64,000 nucleotides of DNA from Chthonomonadaceae bacterium (GTDB taxonomy: Bacteria; Armatimonadota; Chthonomonadetes; Chthonomonadales; Chthonomonadaceae): contig DAIDHN010000013.1 in the NCBI GenBank assembly GCA_027459665.1, positions 1 to 64,000 on the forward strand, read 5' to 3'. Positions 35,253 to 43,909 of this stretch are shown here, piece by piece. Positions within the stretch are counted from its first letter, which is position 1. Each line of letters opens with the position of its first letter. The notes under the pieces were generated by a model. The model saw only the letters and a program-made list of their open reading frames with translations, was not told where the DNA came from and made no database searches. Made by a program: the position numbers and the translations under genes.

Positions 35253-37387
35253 TATTTTACCCCCCAGCCCAGCAGCAGCCCGGCATGATATACCAGAAAC
35301 GTAACCCCCCATGCCAGTGCAGTCATGTAGGCAAGCTGAAACATGGGCCACTTCCAGCCGTTTGTTTCCCGTTTTACCACAGCAATGGTAGACATGCACT
35401 GCATGGCCAGAACATAGTAAACCATAAGGCACACGGCTGTGAGCGGTGTGAATACCGGCAGGCCGGTACGCGGGTTGGTATCGGCTTTCATGCGTCTTCC
35501 CAGGTCGGCCTGGCCCGCCCTCGATTCAGTTTCTCCTACATTGTATACGGTTCCCATGGTAGAAACAAACACCTCTCGCGCCACAAAGGAAGAGGCAATG
35601 CCCACCCCTGTTTTCCAGTTGAAACCCAGCGGGCGAATGACTGGCTCGATTGCGTGCCCAATGTGCCCCAGGTACGATTCGCGCAGTGCTGCATCGGGCT
35701 GAAGTTTGGGGTGAAGCGGGTATGTGGAAAGAAACCAGACCAGTGTAGAGACAGCAAGAATGATGGTGCCGGCTTTTTTCACAAACAAAAGCGCCCGCTC
35801 AAGCATTTGCATCAGTACCGAGCGCAGTGCAGGCATGCGATAGGGAGGCAGTTCCATGAGAAAGTTGGGAGCCTCGCCTTTCAGTAGAGTGCGGTGGAAC
35901 AGCCATGCCATGCAGAAAGCCGCTGCCATACCCAGGAAGTACATGGCCACAAATATCGCGCCTTGCAGAGTAAGCAGTGCCATGCCGCCTACTTTGATGA
36001 GTGGGTTGTTTGGAATAAACGCCGATGTCATAAGCAGGTAAACAGGAAGGCGTGCCGAGCAGGACATAAGCGGTGCAATGAGAATGGTGATGAGGCGTGC
36101 CTTGCGATCGCCAATGGTGCGGGTTGCCATAATGCCCGGAATAGCGCATGCAAATGAGGAGAGCAGCGGGATAAAAGAGCGCCCGTGCAGCCCTACGCGG
36201 CTCATAAGGCGGTCCATCAGGATAGCGGCCCGAGTCATGTAGCCCGTGTCTTCCAGCAGACCAATGAAGAAGAAGAGTAGCAGAATTTGCGGCAGAAACG
36301 ACAGTGTGGTTCCTACGCCTCCCAGTGCACCATCGTTGATGAGGTGTCGCAGCGGGCCATCCGGCATCCAGCGCGTCAGCAGTTGGCCCAGCGCTGTTAC
36401 TCCGTTTTGCACTGCGGTAGCTGGCTGCTGCCCCAGGCTGAAAATGGCCTGAAACACCACTGTCATCAGGCTGAAGAATATCACGTATCCCCAAAACGGG
36501 TGCATGGCAAAACGGTCGAACCCTTCGCGCACTGCCTGTTTTCGCTGGGCATCGCTGCGCACCAGCGCCGCGCCGCACGCTTTTCCGCTCCAGGCATACC
36601 TTGCCTCAACCACTCTGGCAGCAAAGTCTATGCCGCTCTGTTCCTGTTGTGCGCGCATTTCGCCGGTTTTTTGCAAAGCCTGCGGGTGCAGCCATTTTTT
36701 CAGCGTGCCATCTGGTTCCTGCATCAGCAGGATAACCGCTGCGGCAAAAGCAGTGTTTTCGTCAAGATTCTGCAGCGTGTGCAGTGCATGCGACAGCTCT
36801 TCTATGGGCATGCGCATTTCCTGCATTTGCAGCCATGCCGGGGCGGGAGGCTGGGGCGGGCTGACCAGACTTTGCATCAGCTCATCCAAACCCTCTCTGC
36901 GCGATACCACCACGGCGCATACCGGCACGCCCAGCGTGTGCTGCAAAATGTTTACATCAAGGGTTTTGCCCTGTTTGTGCAGCAGGTCTGTCATGGTGAG
37001 TGCAATCACAGTTGGTATGCCGGTGTCTAGTATCTGGCTGGTAACGTAGAGATTGCGTTCGAGATTGCCGGCATCTACCACATTGAGAATCAGGTCGGGG
37101 CGGGGGGTATCGCTGCGCAGGCCAAGCAGCACATCTCGTGCAATTTCCTCATCGGGCGAGTGCGGCGTAAGTGAGTAGAGACCCGGCAGGTCGATAAACC
37201 GTACAGCTGTGCCATCCGGCAGCATTCCCCGGCCTTCTTTTCGCTCTACCGTAACGCCGGGGTAGTTGCCTACTTTTTGGCGCAGGCCCGTGAGTGCATT
37301 GAACAGAGTGGTTTTACCGCAGTTTGGGTTGCCAATTAAAGCAACAAGCAGTTCGCGGGGAGGGGCGGCTATTGCAGGGATTTTCAT
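35252..37387 (-). CDS. feoB: ferrous iron transport protein B
   Basis: 711 residues. The N-terminal G domain has GNPNCGKTTLFN (G1), GVTVE (G2 Thr) and DLPGLYSL (G3), followed by a helical GDI-like linker. The membrane part contains two gate modules with Cys in SSFACAIPGIMATRT and in MSCSARLPVYLL, plus SFVAREVF and CMSTIAVVKRET. It imports Fe(II) across the inner membrane. I chose the ATG at 37387 because the preceding 29 codons of the open frame lack homology. feoA lies 13 bases upstream and the Cys-rich protein overlaps downstream. Confidence 0.97.
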   Translation of the reverse strand: MKIPAIAAPPRELLVALIGNPNCGKTTLFNALTGLRQKVGNYPGVTVERKEGRGMLPDGTAVRFIDLPGLYSLTPHSPDEEIARDVLLGLRSDTPRPDLILNVVDAGNLERNLYVTSQILDTGIPTVIALTMTDLLHKQGKTLDVNILQHTLGVPVCAVVVSRREGLDELMQSLVSPPQPPAPAWLQMQEMRMPIEELSHALHTLQNLDENTAFAAAVILLMQEPDGTLKKWLHPQALQKTGEMRAQQEQSGIDFAARVVEARYAWSGKACGAALVRSDAQRKQAVREGFDRFAMHPFWGYVIFFSLMTVVFQAIFSLGQQPATAVQNGVTALGQLLTRWMPDGPLRHLINDGALGGVGTTLSFLPQILLLFFFIGLLEDTGYMTRAAILMDRLMSRVGLHGRSFIPLLSSFACAIPGIMATRTIGDRKARLITILIAPLMSCSARLPVYLLMTSAFIPNNPLIKVGGMALLTLQGAIFVAMYFLGMAAAFCMAWLFHRTLLKGEAPNFLMELPPYRMPALRSVLMQMLERALLFVKKAGTIILAVSTLVWFLSTYPLHPKLQPDAALRESYLGHIGHAIEPVIRPLGFNWKTGVGIASSFVAREVFVSTMGTVYNVGETESRAGQADLGRRMKADTNPRTGLPVFTPLTAVCLMVYYVLAMQCMSTIAVVKRETNGWKWPMFQLAYMTALAWGVTFLVYHAGLLLGWGVK

Positions 37388-37400
37388 AAGGCAGTATAGG

Positions 37401-37748
37401 TCAGTGCTGCAGCGGACGAAGCCACACGTGCGCTGCTTCTTCCCTGCGCATGGAAAGTCGAAAGCCGCGTACATCTACATCGATGGGGCCGCCAAAGGCA
37501 GCCACTCGCATCACCTGCACATGCACCCCTGTGGTGATTCCCATTTCCAGCAGGCGCAGGCGCATAGAGGCAGCACCTGTAAGTGTGCCAACATGCCCGC
37601 ATTCGCCAGGCTTCAACTCTGCAAGCGTTACCCCGCCTCTTGTTTGCGATCCGGGCTGGGCAGCCTCTGCATCCAGCTGCATTTGGCACAATTTCATATG
37701 CAGGCGCTTGAGTGCATTGTTCTGCTTGTTTTTGTTAGTGTGCTTCAT
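37401..37748 (-). CDS. feoA: ferrous iron transport protein A
   Basis: 115 residues; the SH3-like FeoA domain spans about 40-112, with TLAELKPGECGHVGTLTG, RLRLLEMGITTGVHVQV and PIDVDVRGFRLSMRREEA. The N-terminal 35 residues are a polar, Lys/Gln-rich extension. FeoA binds and stimulates FeoB. Its ATG overlaps the stop of the DtxR-type regulator by four bases, so regulator, feoA, feoB and the Cys-rich protein form one coupled operon. Confidence 0.95.
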   Translation of the reverse strand: MKHTNKNKQNNALKRLHMKLCQMQLDAEAAQPGSQTRGGVTLAELKPGECGHVGTLTGAASMRLRLLEMGITTGVHVQVMRVAAFGGPIDVDVRGFRLSMRREEAAHVWLRPLQH

Positions 37749-38581
37749 AAAGTAAAGGCTTCTAATTTTGTATCGGCATGAAGCGGGGGCAATGCCTCCG
37801 CTTCATTTTCAGACGTAGTGTTTTCGAGAATGTTTCGCGGCGTTATGATTGTATCGGCAGAATGCACGCGTACTGCAGATGCAGCCTCCATAGGCAGCAG
37901 AACATGCGTGTTTTTCCCCTCTACATCAAGCAGCAGAGAGTTTTCTTCCACACAGTGCTGCAGCAGGGTAATGCGCGTTTGAGGCAGCAACCCAGCCTGC
38001 CAGAGTATGCCAAGCAGTTCTGCGCGCTCATCTGGAATGCAGCTGATTTGCAGATGCTGCCCCGGCTTGCAGTCTGAAAGGCGAAGAAAGGAAGTGTGTA
38101 CTGTGGCATCAATAGGGTTTCCATGGGGGCAGGTTACTGGTTTGCCCAGCGCTTCTTCCAAACGGTTTGCCACCTCGTCGCCAATATAATGCTCAAGTTT
38201 GCAGGCAAGCTCATGCACATCGTCCCACGGAAGCTCCAGAAAATTCACCAGCAGGCATTCAAGCAGTCTGTGCCTGCGCAACAGCGACTGCGCCTGCAGC
38301 ATGCCTGCAGCAGTCAAGCGCACGCCCTGGTAGGGCATATGTTCTGCGAACGCCATTTCAACCAGTTTTTTTGTCATGGTAGTCACCGAGGCTGGAGCTA
38401 CATCCATATACCGTGCAATATCGCTGATGCCAACTATTTCCAGTTCAGACTGCAGCCGGTAAATACCTTCCACATATTCTTCCATGGCTTCTGTAAGAGT
38501 TTCTTTGTGCCGCTCACGTGCAAGCGGCCTGCAGCTGGCGGGCACCTTGATCGTCACTTTTTTGCGTTTTTCAGTTTTCAA
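37745..38581 (-). CDS. DtxR/MntR-family metal-dependent regulator with FeoA-like C-terminus
   Basis: 278 residues. The winged HTH is at about 30-90 (EEYVEGIYRLQSE, GISDIARYMDVAPASVTTMTKKL), the metal-binding dimerisation domain at 90-165 (HRLLECLLV, VHELACKLEHYIGDEVANRLEEAL, PHGNPI), and an SH3-like FeoA domain at about 175-250. With iron or manganese bound it represses metal-uptake genes. It is the first gene of the feo operon and a DtxR-box-like palindrome lies 34 bases upstream, so autoregulation is likely. The TTG start has only a weak ribosome site; the basic N-terminal extension may be shorter. Confidence 0.92.
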   Translation of the reverse strand: MKTEKRKKVTIKVPASCRPLARERHKETLTEAMEEYVEGIYRLQSELEIVGISDIARYMDVAPASVTTMTKKLVEMAFAEHMPYQGVRLTAAGMLQAQSLLRRHRLLECLLVNFLELPWDDVHELACKLEHYIGDEVANRLEEALGKPVTCPHGNPIDATVHTSFLRLSDCKPGQHLQISCIPDERAELLGILWQAGLLPQTRITLLQHCVEENSLLLDVEGKNTHVLLPMEAASAVRVHSADTIITPRNILENTTSENEAEALPPLHADTKLEAFTL

Positions 38582-38615
38582 GTTTTTGCCCGCAGTCTGC
38601 CTCTATAAAGTTTAT

Positions 38616-38628
38616 GGTTAAAATAACC
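38616..38628. promoter_or_regulatory. DtxR-box-like operator upstream of feo operon
   Basis: GGTTA-AAA-TAACC is a perfect 5+3+5 palindrome. Its core matches the known DtxR/IdeR site, where GGTTA and TAACC are also three bases apart, though the outer TTA/TAA arms are not conserved. On the minus strand it is followed by a -10-like TATAGA, so a bound regulator would block initiation. Confidence 0.65.
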
Positions 38629-38818
38629 TGCAATTCAGGCATAGAGTTCCTTTTGCCTGCAATTTTTAGTCTGTACTAAAATAATATACCTCCATTTCTG
38701 GTTAACTGGTTGTGTGTTTCTTTGAAAATAGTGTGTTCTCTCTTAATAATTTGATTACTTGCAGGAAAATAGGCCAAAAGCACTAATATACAGGTAGTTT
38801 TTGAAGCTGGAAGGGAAT

Positions 38819-39742
38819 ATGCAAATAGAGCGCATTTTACTGGATACAGACATAGGTTCTGATATAGATGACGCACTTGCACTGGCCTATTTGCTGCGGC
38901 ATCCCGGCTGCGATCTGATGGGAATTACCACAGTATCTGGAGAAGCCGAGCGCCGTGCCCAAATCGCCTCGTGGCTGTGCAGCATAGCCAACCAGCCAGA
39001 TGTGCCCGTGCATACTGGCGCTGCGCTGCCATTGCTGGCTGAACAGCACCAGCCGCATGCTCCCCAGGCCGAAGCTCTGCCTGATTCAACGCGCGTGTTC
39101 AAGCCAGACAACAGCGCGCTGGCATTTCTGCGCGATACCATCCACAGGCATCCGGGCGAAATCACTCTGCTGGCGATAGGGCCGCTTACCAACATTGCGC
39201 TTTTGTTTGCCTCTTACCCTGAAATTCCGGGTATGCTGCGCCGGTTTGTGCTGATGGGCGGGTGTTTTCGCCGCGCCTCGCACCGGGGAGGAACTGCAGA
39301 ATGGAATATTCTCTGTGACCCGTATGCAGCCGCTGTTGTTTTCGACCGCTGCCCTGTGAATACCAGCCTGATTGGGCTGGATGTAACCCTGCAGTGTGCG
39401 CTGGACGCAGAGGAAGCGCGCACCAGACTGCAGCAGGGTGACGCACTGTCACGCGCGGTATTGTCTTTGGCCAACATCTGGTTTAGAAATACCGGCACGG
39501 TTACTTTTCACGACCCTTTGGCTGCAGCGTTTCTGTTTGAGCCGGCATTGTGCCGGATGGAAAGTGCGCAGGTTCTCGTAGAACTGCACCATACCGAGGC
39601 ATACGGCACGACCTTTGAAGCTGATGCAGCAGAAAACAGACCTCACTCTATTGCTGTTTCTGTAGATGCTGAAGCTTTTTTTGAACACTACTGGCGCATA
39701 CTTGCCACTGGCTCTGGCGCCTACCAGGAGAGTAAACCTTGA
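38819..39742 (+). CDS. inosine-uridine-preferring nucleoside hydrolase family protein
   Basis: 307 residues. The N-terminal LLDTDIGSDIDDALALAYLL is the calcium-binding Asp cluster of the family. Also visible are ITTVSGEAERRA, the central LLAIGPLTNIALLFA and VLMGGCF, WNILCDPYAAAVVF, and TFHDPLAAAFLF with the second calcium Asp. Members hydrolyse the N-glycosidic bond of ribonucleosides. I chose the ATG at 38819 with GGAAGGG just upstream; a TTG at 38801 is possible. Its stop overlaps the next start (TTGA), so it is coupled to an SGNH hydrolase. Confidence 0.93.
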   Translation: MQIERILLDTDIGSDIDDALALAYLLRHPGCDLMGITTVSGEAERRAQIASWLCSIANQPDVPVHTGAALPLLAEQHQPHAPQAEALPDSTRVFKPDNSALAFLRDTIHRHPGEITLLAIGPLTNIALLFASYPEIPGMLRRFVLMGGCFRRASHRGGTAEWNILCDPYAAAVVFDRCPVNTSLIGLDVTLQCALDAEEARTRLQQGDALSRAVLSLANIWFRNTGTVTFHDPLAAAFLFEPALCRMESAQVLVELHHTEAYGTTFEADAAENRPHSIAVSVDAEAFFEHYWRILATGSGAYQESKP

Positions 39743-40995
39743 AAATGCGATCTGTTTTCGCTGCAGCAGCTTTCTGCTGCCTTGCCGCTGCCACTGCTTC
39801 TGCAGCTCCGCCCTTTGCTCTGCACAATGGAGACAGGGTAGTTTTTTATGGAGACAGTATTACAGAACAGCATCTGTATACAAACTACATTGAAGATTAT
39901 GTTACAACCCGTTTCCCCAGCCTCAAGGTGATATACTTCAATGCAGGGGTGGGCGGAGACCGTGTAACAGGCGGGTGGGCCGGCCCAATCGACTTGCGCC
40001 TGCAGCGCGATGTTATTCCCTTTAAGCCCACTGTGCTTACCAGCATGCTGGGCATGAATGATGCCGGTTATCAGCCTTACAACCCTGGGTTGTTTCATAC
40101 ATACACAACCGGCTATCAGCATATTCTCAGCGTACTCAAAGACCACTTTCCGAAGCTGCGAATTACACTGATACAGCCCTCGCCTTTTGACGACTACACT
40201 CGGCCCGTATCATTTCCGGGAGGTTACAACGCGGTACTGCTTCGCTATGCGGATTATGTTTCCAAATTGGCGCAAAGCGAAGATGCCCTCTGCACCAACT
40301 TCAATGCACCCATGGTAAGCATGCTGCAAAAAGCTGCAGCGGCAGACCCTTCTCTGGCTCAGAAACTGGTGCCAGACCGCGTGCATCCCTCGCCTGCCGG
40401 CCATCTGATTATGGCAGAGGCGCTGCTAAAAACCTGGAATGCGCCTGCACTGGTGACCGCTGCGGCAGTAGATGCCTCGAACAAAACCGCTGCAACCGAC
40501 AACTGCGTGATCAGCGACATTGCCTATCAGAATGGCACGCTGAGCTGGACGGAGAAAGATGGATCGCTGCCTTTTCCGCTGAACCTCAAAGACCCGCTTA
40601 CCCGGCTGGTGCTGCAAAGCTCTCACTTTCTGCAGAATATGGATGCCGAACCGCTGAAAGTAACCGGCCTGCCAGAGGGCAGCTATACGCTGAAAATAGA
40701 CAGCACCACGGTAGGAGTTTTTACTTCTGAGCAGTTGGAAGACGGCATCAACCTTTCCAATATGAATACTCCCATGCTGCAGCAGGCCCTGCAGGTAGAT
40801 GCCCTTACCCAAATGCACAGCAATATACATATGACAGAATGGCGCAGCATAGAAATGCCTGTGCAGGGCAAAGTCTCTGATAAAGACCTGGAGAGAGCAG
40901 ACAATGCGCTCAATCAGCTCGATGTCGAACTGCAGGTTTCCCGCCGCAAGGCTGCAGCGCCCGTAGTGCACAATTACCAGATTGTGAAGGAATAG
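39739..40995 (+). CDS. secreted SGNH/GDSL hydrolase
   Basis: 418 residues with a signal peptide ending near ASAAPP (about residue 23). SGNH blocks are FYGDSITE (nucleophile Ser40), GVGGDRVTGGW (oxyanion Gly), LGMNDAGY (Asn) and PDRVHPSPAGH (Asp and His). A C-terminal region of about 170 residues has a beta-sandwich character and a charged helical tail. It is probably an esterase acting on acetylated carbohydrates or other esters outside the cytosol. The start is TTG with GGAG 8 bases upstream, overlapping the stop of the nucleoside hydrolase. Confidence 0.9.
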   Translation: MKMRSVFAAAAFCCLAAATASAAPPFALHNGDRVVFYGDSITEQHLYTNYIEDYVTTRFPSLKVIYFNAGVGGDRVTGGWAGPIDLRLQRDVIPFKPTVLTSMLGMNDAGYQPYNPGLFHTYTTGYQHILSVLKDHFPKLRITLIQPSPFDDYTRPVSFPGGYNAVLLRYADYVSKLAQSEDALCTNFNAPMVSMLQKAAAADPSLAQKLVPDRVHPSPAGHLIMAEALLKTWNAPALVTAAAVDASNKTAATDNCVISDIAYQNGTLSWTEKDGSLPFPLNLKDPLTRLVLQSSHFLQNMDAEPLKVTGLPEGSYTLKIDSTTVGVFTSEQLEDGINLSNMNTPMLQQALQVDALTQMHSNIHMTEWRSIEMPVQGKVSDKDLERADNALNQLDVELQVSRRKAAAPVVHNYQIVKE

Positions 40996-40999
40996 GGAA

Positions 41000-42751
41000 T
41001 TGCGCCGCCTAGCTCACACCCGCATGGCATGGCTGGGATGCGGCATGCTGCTGATGACTGCAGGCTGCCAGGGGGGATACCGCAGGATAGTATCCCCCGT
41101 GCACCTCACCCTGCAGCAGGAAACCGGATTTCAGCACACAAACAGCACCGGCAGGTGGGGCGGGGCATTTGTGATGGCCACCATTGCCGATCCGCGCACT
41201 TTCAACCCCATTACCACGCAGGAAACCAGCAGCAGCATTGCCTGGGGGCCGATTTTTAGCCCGTTGATTACTCGCGACGTGGAAACGCTGCAGGTGAAGC
41301 CGCGTCTGGCGCAAAGCTGGACCAACTCGGCAGATGGAAGAGTATGGACTTTTCATCTGCGCAGAGGCATTCGCTGGTCAGATGGAAAGCCCCTGACCGC
41401 GCAGGATGTTATTTTTACCCTGAATGTGATTTACGATACTAAAGTGAATGCCCCTATGCGTTCGCTGCTTGAGCAGAATGGTCAACCTTACGTTTACAAG
41501 GCGGTTGGGCGTCATACGTTTGTCATCACACTGCCCAAACCCTCTGGTTCATTTCTATCAGCTTTTGCCGGTGTAGTGGTGATTCCAAAGCACATTCTCG
41601 AACCTGTATGGCGTGCAGGCAAGTTCAACTCTGCGTGGGGGGTAGGCACGCCGGTTTCCAAACTGGTAGGAGACGGCCCTTTTCTGCTGGCGCAGTACAG
41701 CTCGGGGGAAAGCCTCACGTATGTACGCAACCCTTACTACTGGCGTTTGGCTGCAAACGGGCGTCAGCTTCCGTTTCTGGATGGCGGGGTAATTGAGATT
41801 GTGCCCGACATCAATACAATGGTGCTGAAATTTATGGCCCGTGAAACAGATGCGGTAACCCCCCGGGCAGAAGACTGGCAACCATTGCAGGCGTTGAAAA
41901 AAAACGGTCATTTCAAATTGTTCAATATGGGGCCAGACTGGGGAAACAGTTTTTTGGAGTTCAACCAGAACCCCAAATCTCCTCTTCCCGGGTATATGGT
42001 GAAATGGTTTTCTGATGTACGCTTTCGGCAGGCTGTGTCGTATGCCATCGACCGCCAGGCCATTGTCACCAGCGTGCTGCGCGGCTTTGGCGTGCCGTTG
42101 TGGGGTTATATATCGCCGGCCAACAAGGTTTTTTACGATCCTGAGGTGCCGCAGTACCCCTATAGCCCGGCGAAAGCGCTGGCGCTGCTTCAGCAGATGG
42201 GCTTTCAAAAGAAAAACGGCATTCTCACCGATGCGCAGGGGCATCCGCTGGAGTTTACACTGGAAACCAATGCCGGCAACAATCAGCGCGCGCAGATTTG
42301 CGATATAGTGCAGGCAGACCTCAATGCCATTGGCATGAAAGTAACGCTTTCGTTTCAGGATTTCAACTCGATCATTGGCAGCCTGGAAGGATCGCACAAC
42401 TGGCAGTGCATTATGCTAGGGTTTACAGGAGGGTATGACCCTCACAATGCCTCGGCGATCTGGCTGCACAATGGCTCGCTGCACGACTGGAATCCGAATC
42501 ACAAAAACCCGGCAACTCCCTGGGAGGCCGAAATAGACCAGATTTTCAACCAGGCAGCGCAAACAGTGAGCCGTGCAAAACGCGTTCAACTCTATCGACA
42601 ATTTCAGCAGACTGCCTCTACGCAGCTGCCGCTTGTTTACCTGGTAGAACCAGACGTACTTGCTGCTGTACGCGATACTGTACACAACAACCGCCCCTCT
42701 GCACTTGTCGGCGCTTTGTATCCGCTGGACGAAATATGGAAGTCGCAATAA
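41000..42751 (+). CDS. ABC transporter substrate-binding lipoprotein, peptide/nickel type (SBP_bac_5)
   Basis: 583 residues. A basic N-terminus and hydrophobic run end at MTAGC, a likely lipoprotein cleavage site at about residue 23. The family 5 signature is seen in PRLAQSWTNSADGRVWTFHLR, then RGIRWSDGKPLTAQDVIFTL, and in RFRQAVSYAIDRQAI further on. Such proteins bind oligopeptides, glutathione, haem or oligosaccharides. The TTG start has AAGGAA 7 bases upstream and keeps the positive n-region. It is 4 bases after the SGNH gene. No cognate permease or ATPase genes follow, so it must share a transporter encoded elsewhere or serve as a sensor. Confidence 0.9.
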   Translation: MRRLAHTRMAWLGCGMLLMTAGCQGGYRRIVSPVHLTLQQETGFQHTNSTGRWGGAFVMATIADPRTFNPITTQETSSSIAWGPIFSPLITRDVETLQVKPRLAQSWTNSADGRVWTFHLRRGIRWSDGKPLTAQDVIFTLNVIYDTKVNAPMRSLLEQNGQPYVYKAVGRHTFVITLPKPSGSFLSAFAGVVVIPKHILEPVWRAGKFNSAWGVGTPVSKLVGDGPFLLAQYSSGESLTYVRNPYYWRLAANGRQLPFLDGGVIEIVPDINTMVLKFMARETDAVTPRAEDWQPLQALKKNGHFKLFNMGPDWGNSFLEFNQNPKSPLPGYMVKWFSDVRFRQAVSYAIDRQAIVTSVLRGFGVPLWGYISPANKVFYDPEVPQYPYSPAKALALLQQMGFQKKNGILTDAQGHPLEFTLETNAGNNQRAQICDIVQADLNAIGMKVTLSFQDFNSIIGSLEGSHNWQCIMLGFTGGYDPHNASAIWLHNGSLHDWNPNHKNPATPWEAEIDQIFNQAAQTVSRAKRVQLYRQFQQTASTQLPLVYLVEPDVLAAVRDTVHNNRPSALVGALYPLDEIWKSQ

Positions 42752-42776
42752 ACAACGCGTTTCAGGAGATAAAGTT

Positions 42777-43616
42777 ATGCTAAATGCAGAAGAACTGAAT
42801 TTTTTTCGGGAAAACGGCTACGTAATAGCACGCAAGGTAGTATCGCAAGAGATGTGCAATGCTGTGGTAGATGCCATTTTCTGGTTTCTGCAAATGGATA
42901 AAAACAGCCATTCCGACTGGTACAGAGAACCGCTGAAACCGGGCGGCATGATAGAGATGTACCAGCACCAGGCAATGTGGAACAACCGCCAAAGCCATCG
43001 ATTGTATGAAGCCTTTTGCGATTTGCTGGGCACAGAGAAACTTTGTGTTTCAATAGACAGGGTGAATTTCAAGCCGCCTGCCAGCCCGCTGCATCCCACT
43101 TACGACCACAAGGGGTTTATACACTGGGATGTAGATACCACCCATCTTCCGGCAAATCCGGGTTTGCAGGGCGTGCTCTGCCTCACAGACACTACGCCAG
43201 ATATGGGAGGCTTTCAGTGCATACCAGGTTTTCATAAAAACCTGGCTCAATGGATAGCAAATCAGCCTGCCGATCGCAATCCCCGCGCCCCAGACCTAAG
43301 CCGTTTGCCTGAAGGGATGCAGGTGACCCCTATTGCGGCAGAAGCTGGCGATCTGATTATCTGGAGCACAACCCTTGCTCACGGCAACGGGCACAATGTA
43401 TCAGACCGGCCTCGTTTTTCGCAGTACATTTCCATGTTTCCTGCAGAAAGGCTTTCTGAAGAGAGCCGTGAGCACAGGGTAAACTGCTGGAAGCACAGGC
43501 TGCCTCCCGGCGGCAGTATTTTTCCCGGTGATGCGCGTGAGAGAGAGCAGCAGCACGGCGTTACTGCCGAGCTTTCACCGCTGGGACGCAAGCTGCTGGG
43601 GGTAGATTACTGGTAA
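42777..43616 (+). CDS. phytanoyl-CoA dioxygenase (PhyH) family protein
   Basis: 279 residues, Fe(II)/2-oxoglutarate-dependent oxygenase fold. The metal ligands are His116 and Asp118 in HWDVD and a distal His in TTLAHGNGHN (His202 or His206), followed by an Arg in SDRPRF for 2-oxoglutarate. Bacterial PhyH enzymes hydroxylate diverse small molecules. The frame is open from 42660, but the ATG at 42777 has CAGGAG at good spacing. It ends the nucleoside hydrolase-SGNH-SBP run; a strong terminator follows. Confidence 0.92.
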   Translation: MLNAEELNFFRENGYVIARKVVSQEMCNAVVDAIFWFLQMDKNSHSDWYREPLKPGGMIEMYQHQAMWNNRQSHRLYEAFCDLLGTEKLCVSIDRVNFKPPASPLHPTYDHKGFIHWDVDTTHLPANPGLQGVLCLTDTTPDMGGFQCIPGFHKNLAQWIANQPADRNPRAPDLSRLPEGMQVTPIAAEAGDLIIWSTTLAHGNGHNVSDRPRFSQYISMFPAERLSEESREHRVNCWKHRLPPGGSIFPGDAREREQQHGVTAELSPLGRKLLGVDYW

Positions 43617-43642
43617 AGGCAAAACCAACTCTGCAAGACTAT

Positions 43643-43673
43643 GCACGCCGCCAACGTTGAACCGGCGGCGTGC
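43643..43673. terminator. intrinsic terminator after the phyH gene
   Basis: A 10-bp perfect GC-rich stem (GCACGCCGCC and complement) with an 11-base loop is followed by TGTTTTGTTT on the + strand. It separates the phyH operon from convergent minus-strand genes. Confidence 0.85.
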
Positions 43674-43681
43674 TGTTTTGT

Positions 43682-43888
43682 TTATTTGCGGGCGCTTCGG
43701 TATACGTTTTCTACCAGAATGGCCGCCAGCCCCGCAAAGAAAACTATTCCCTGCGCAATATGCGGCAGGTGAAGCCGGGGAAGCAGCAACAGAATAAAAG
43801 CCACCCATGCCAGCGTTCCTATTGCAAGGCTGCCATCATCTACAAAAAGGCCGTACAGTTCTGTGAGAGCGATTTTTATTGCGTTCAT
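43682..43888 (-). CDS. small two-helix membrane protein
   Basis: 68 residues with two hydrophobic segments (about 20-38 and 43-60) separated by a short LPRLHLPH loop. No family recognised. It starts 21 bases after the COG4280-like gene on the same strand and is likely translated with it; it may be a small partner subunit. The basic C-terminus (VYRSARK) suggests a cytosolic end. Confidence 0.65.
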   Translation of the reverse strand: MNAIKIALTELYGLFVDDGSLAIGTLAWVAFILLLLPRLHLPHIAQGIVFFAGLAAILVENVYRSARK

Positions 43889-43909
43889 GGTGCAGCGTGT
43901 TTTCCTTGA

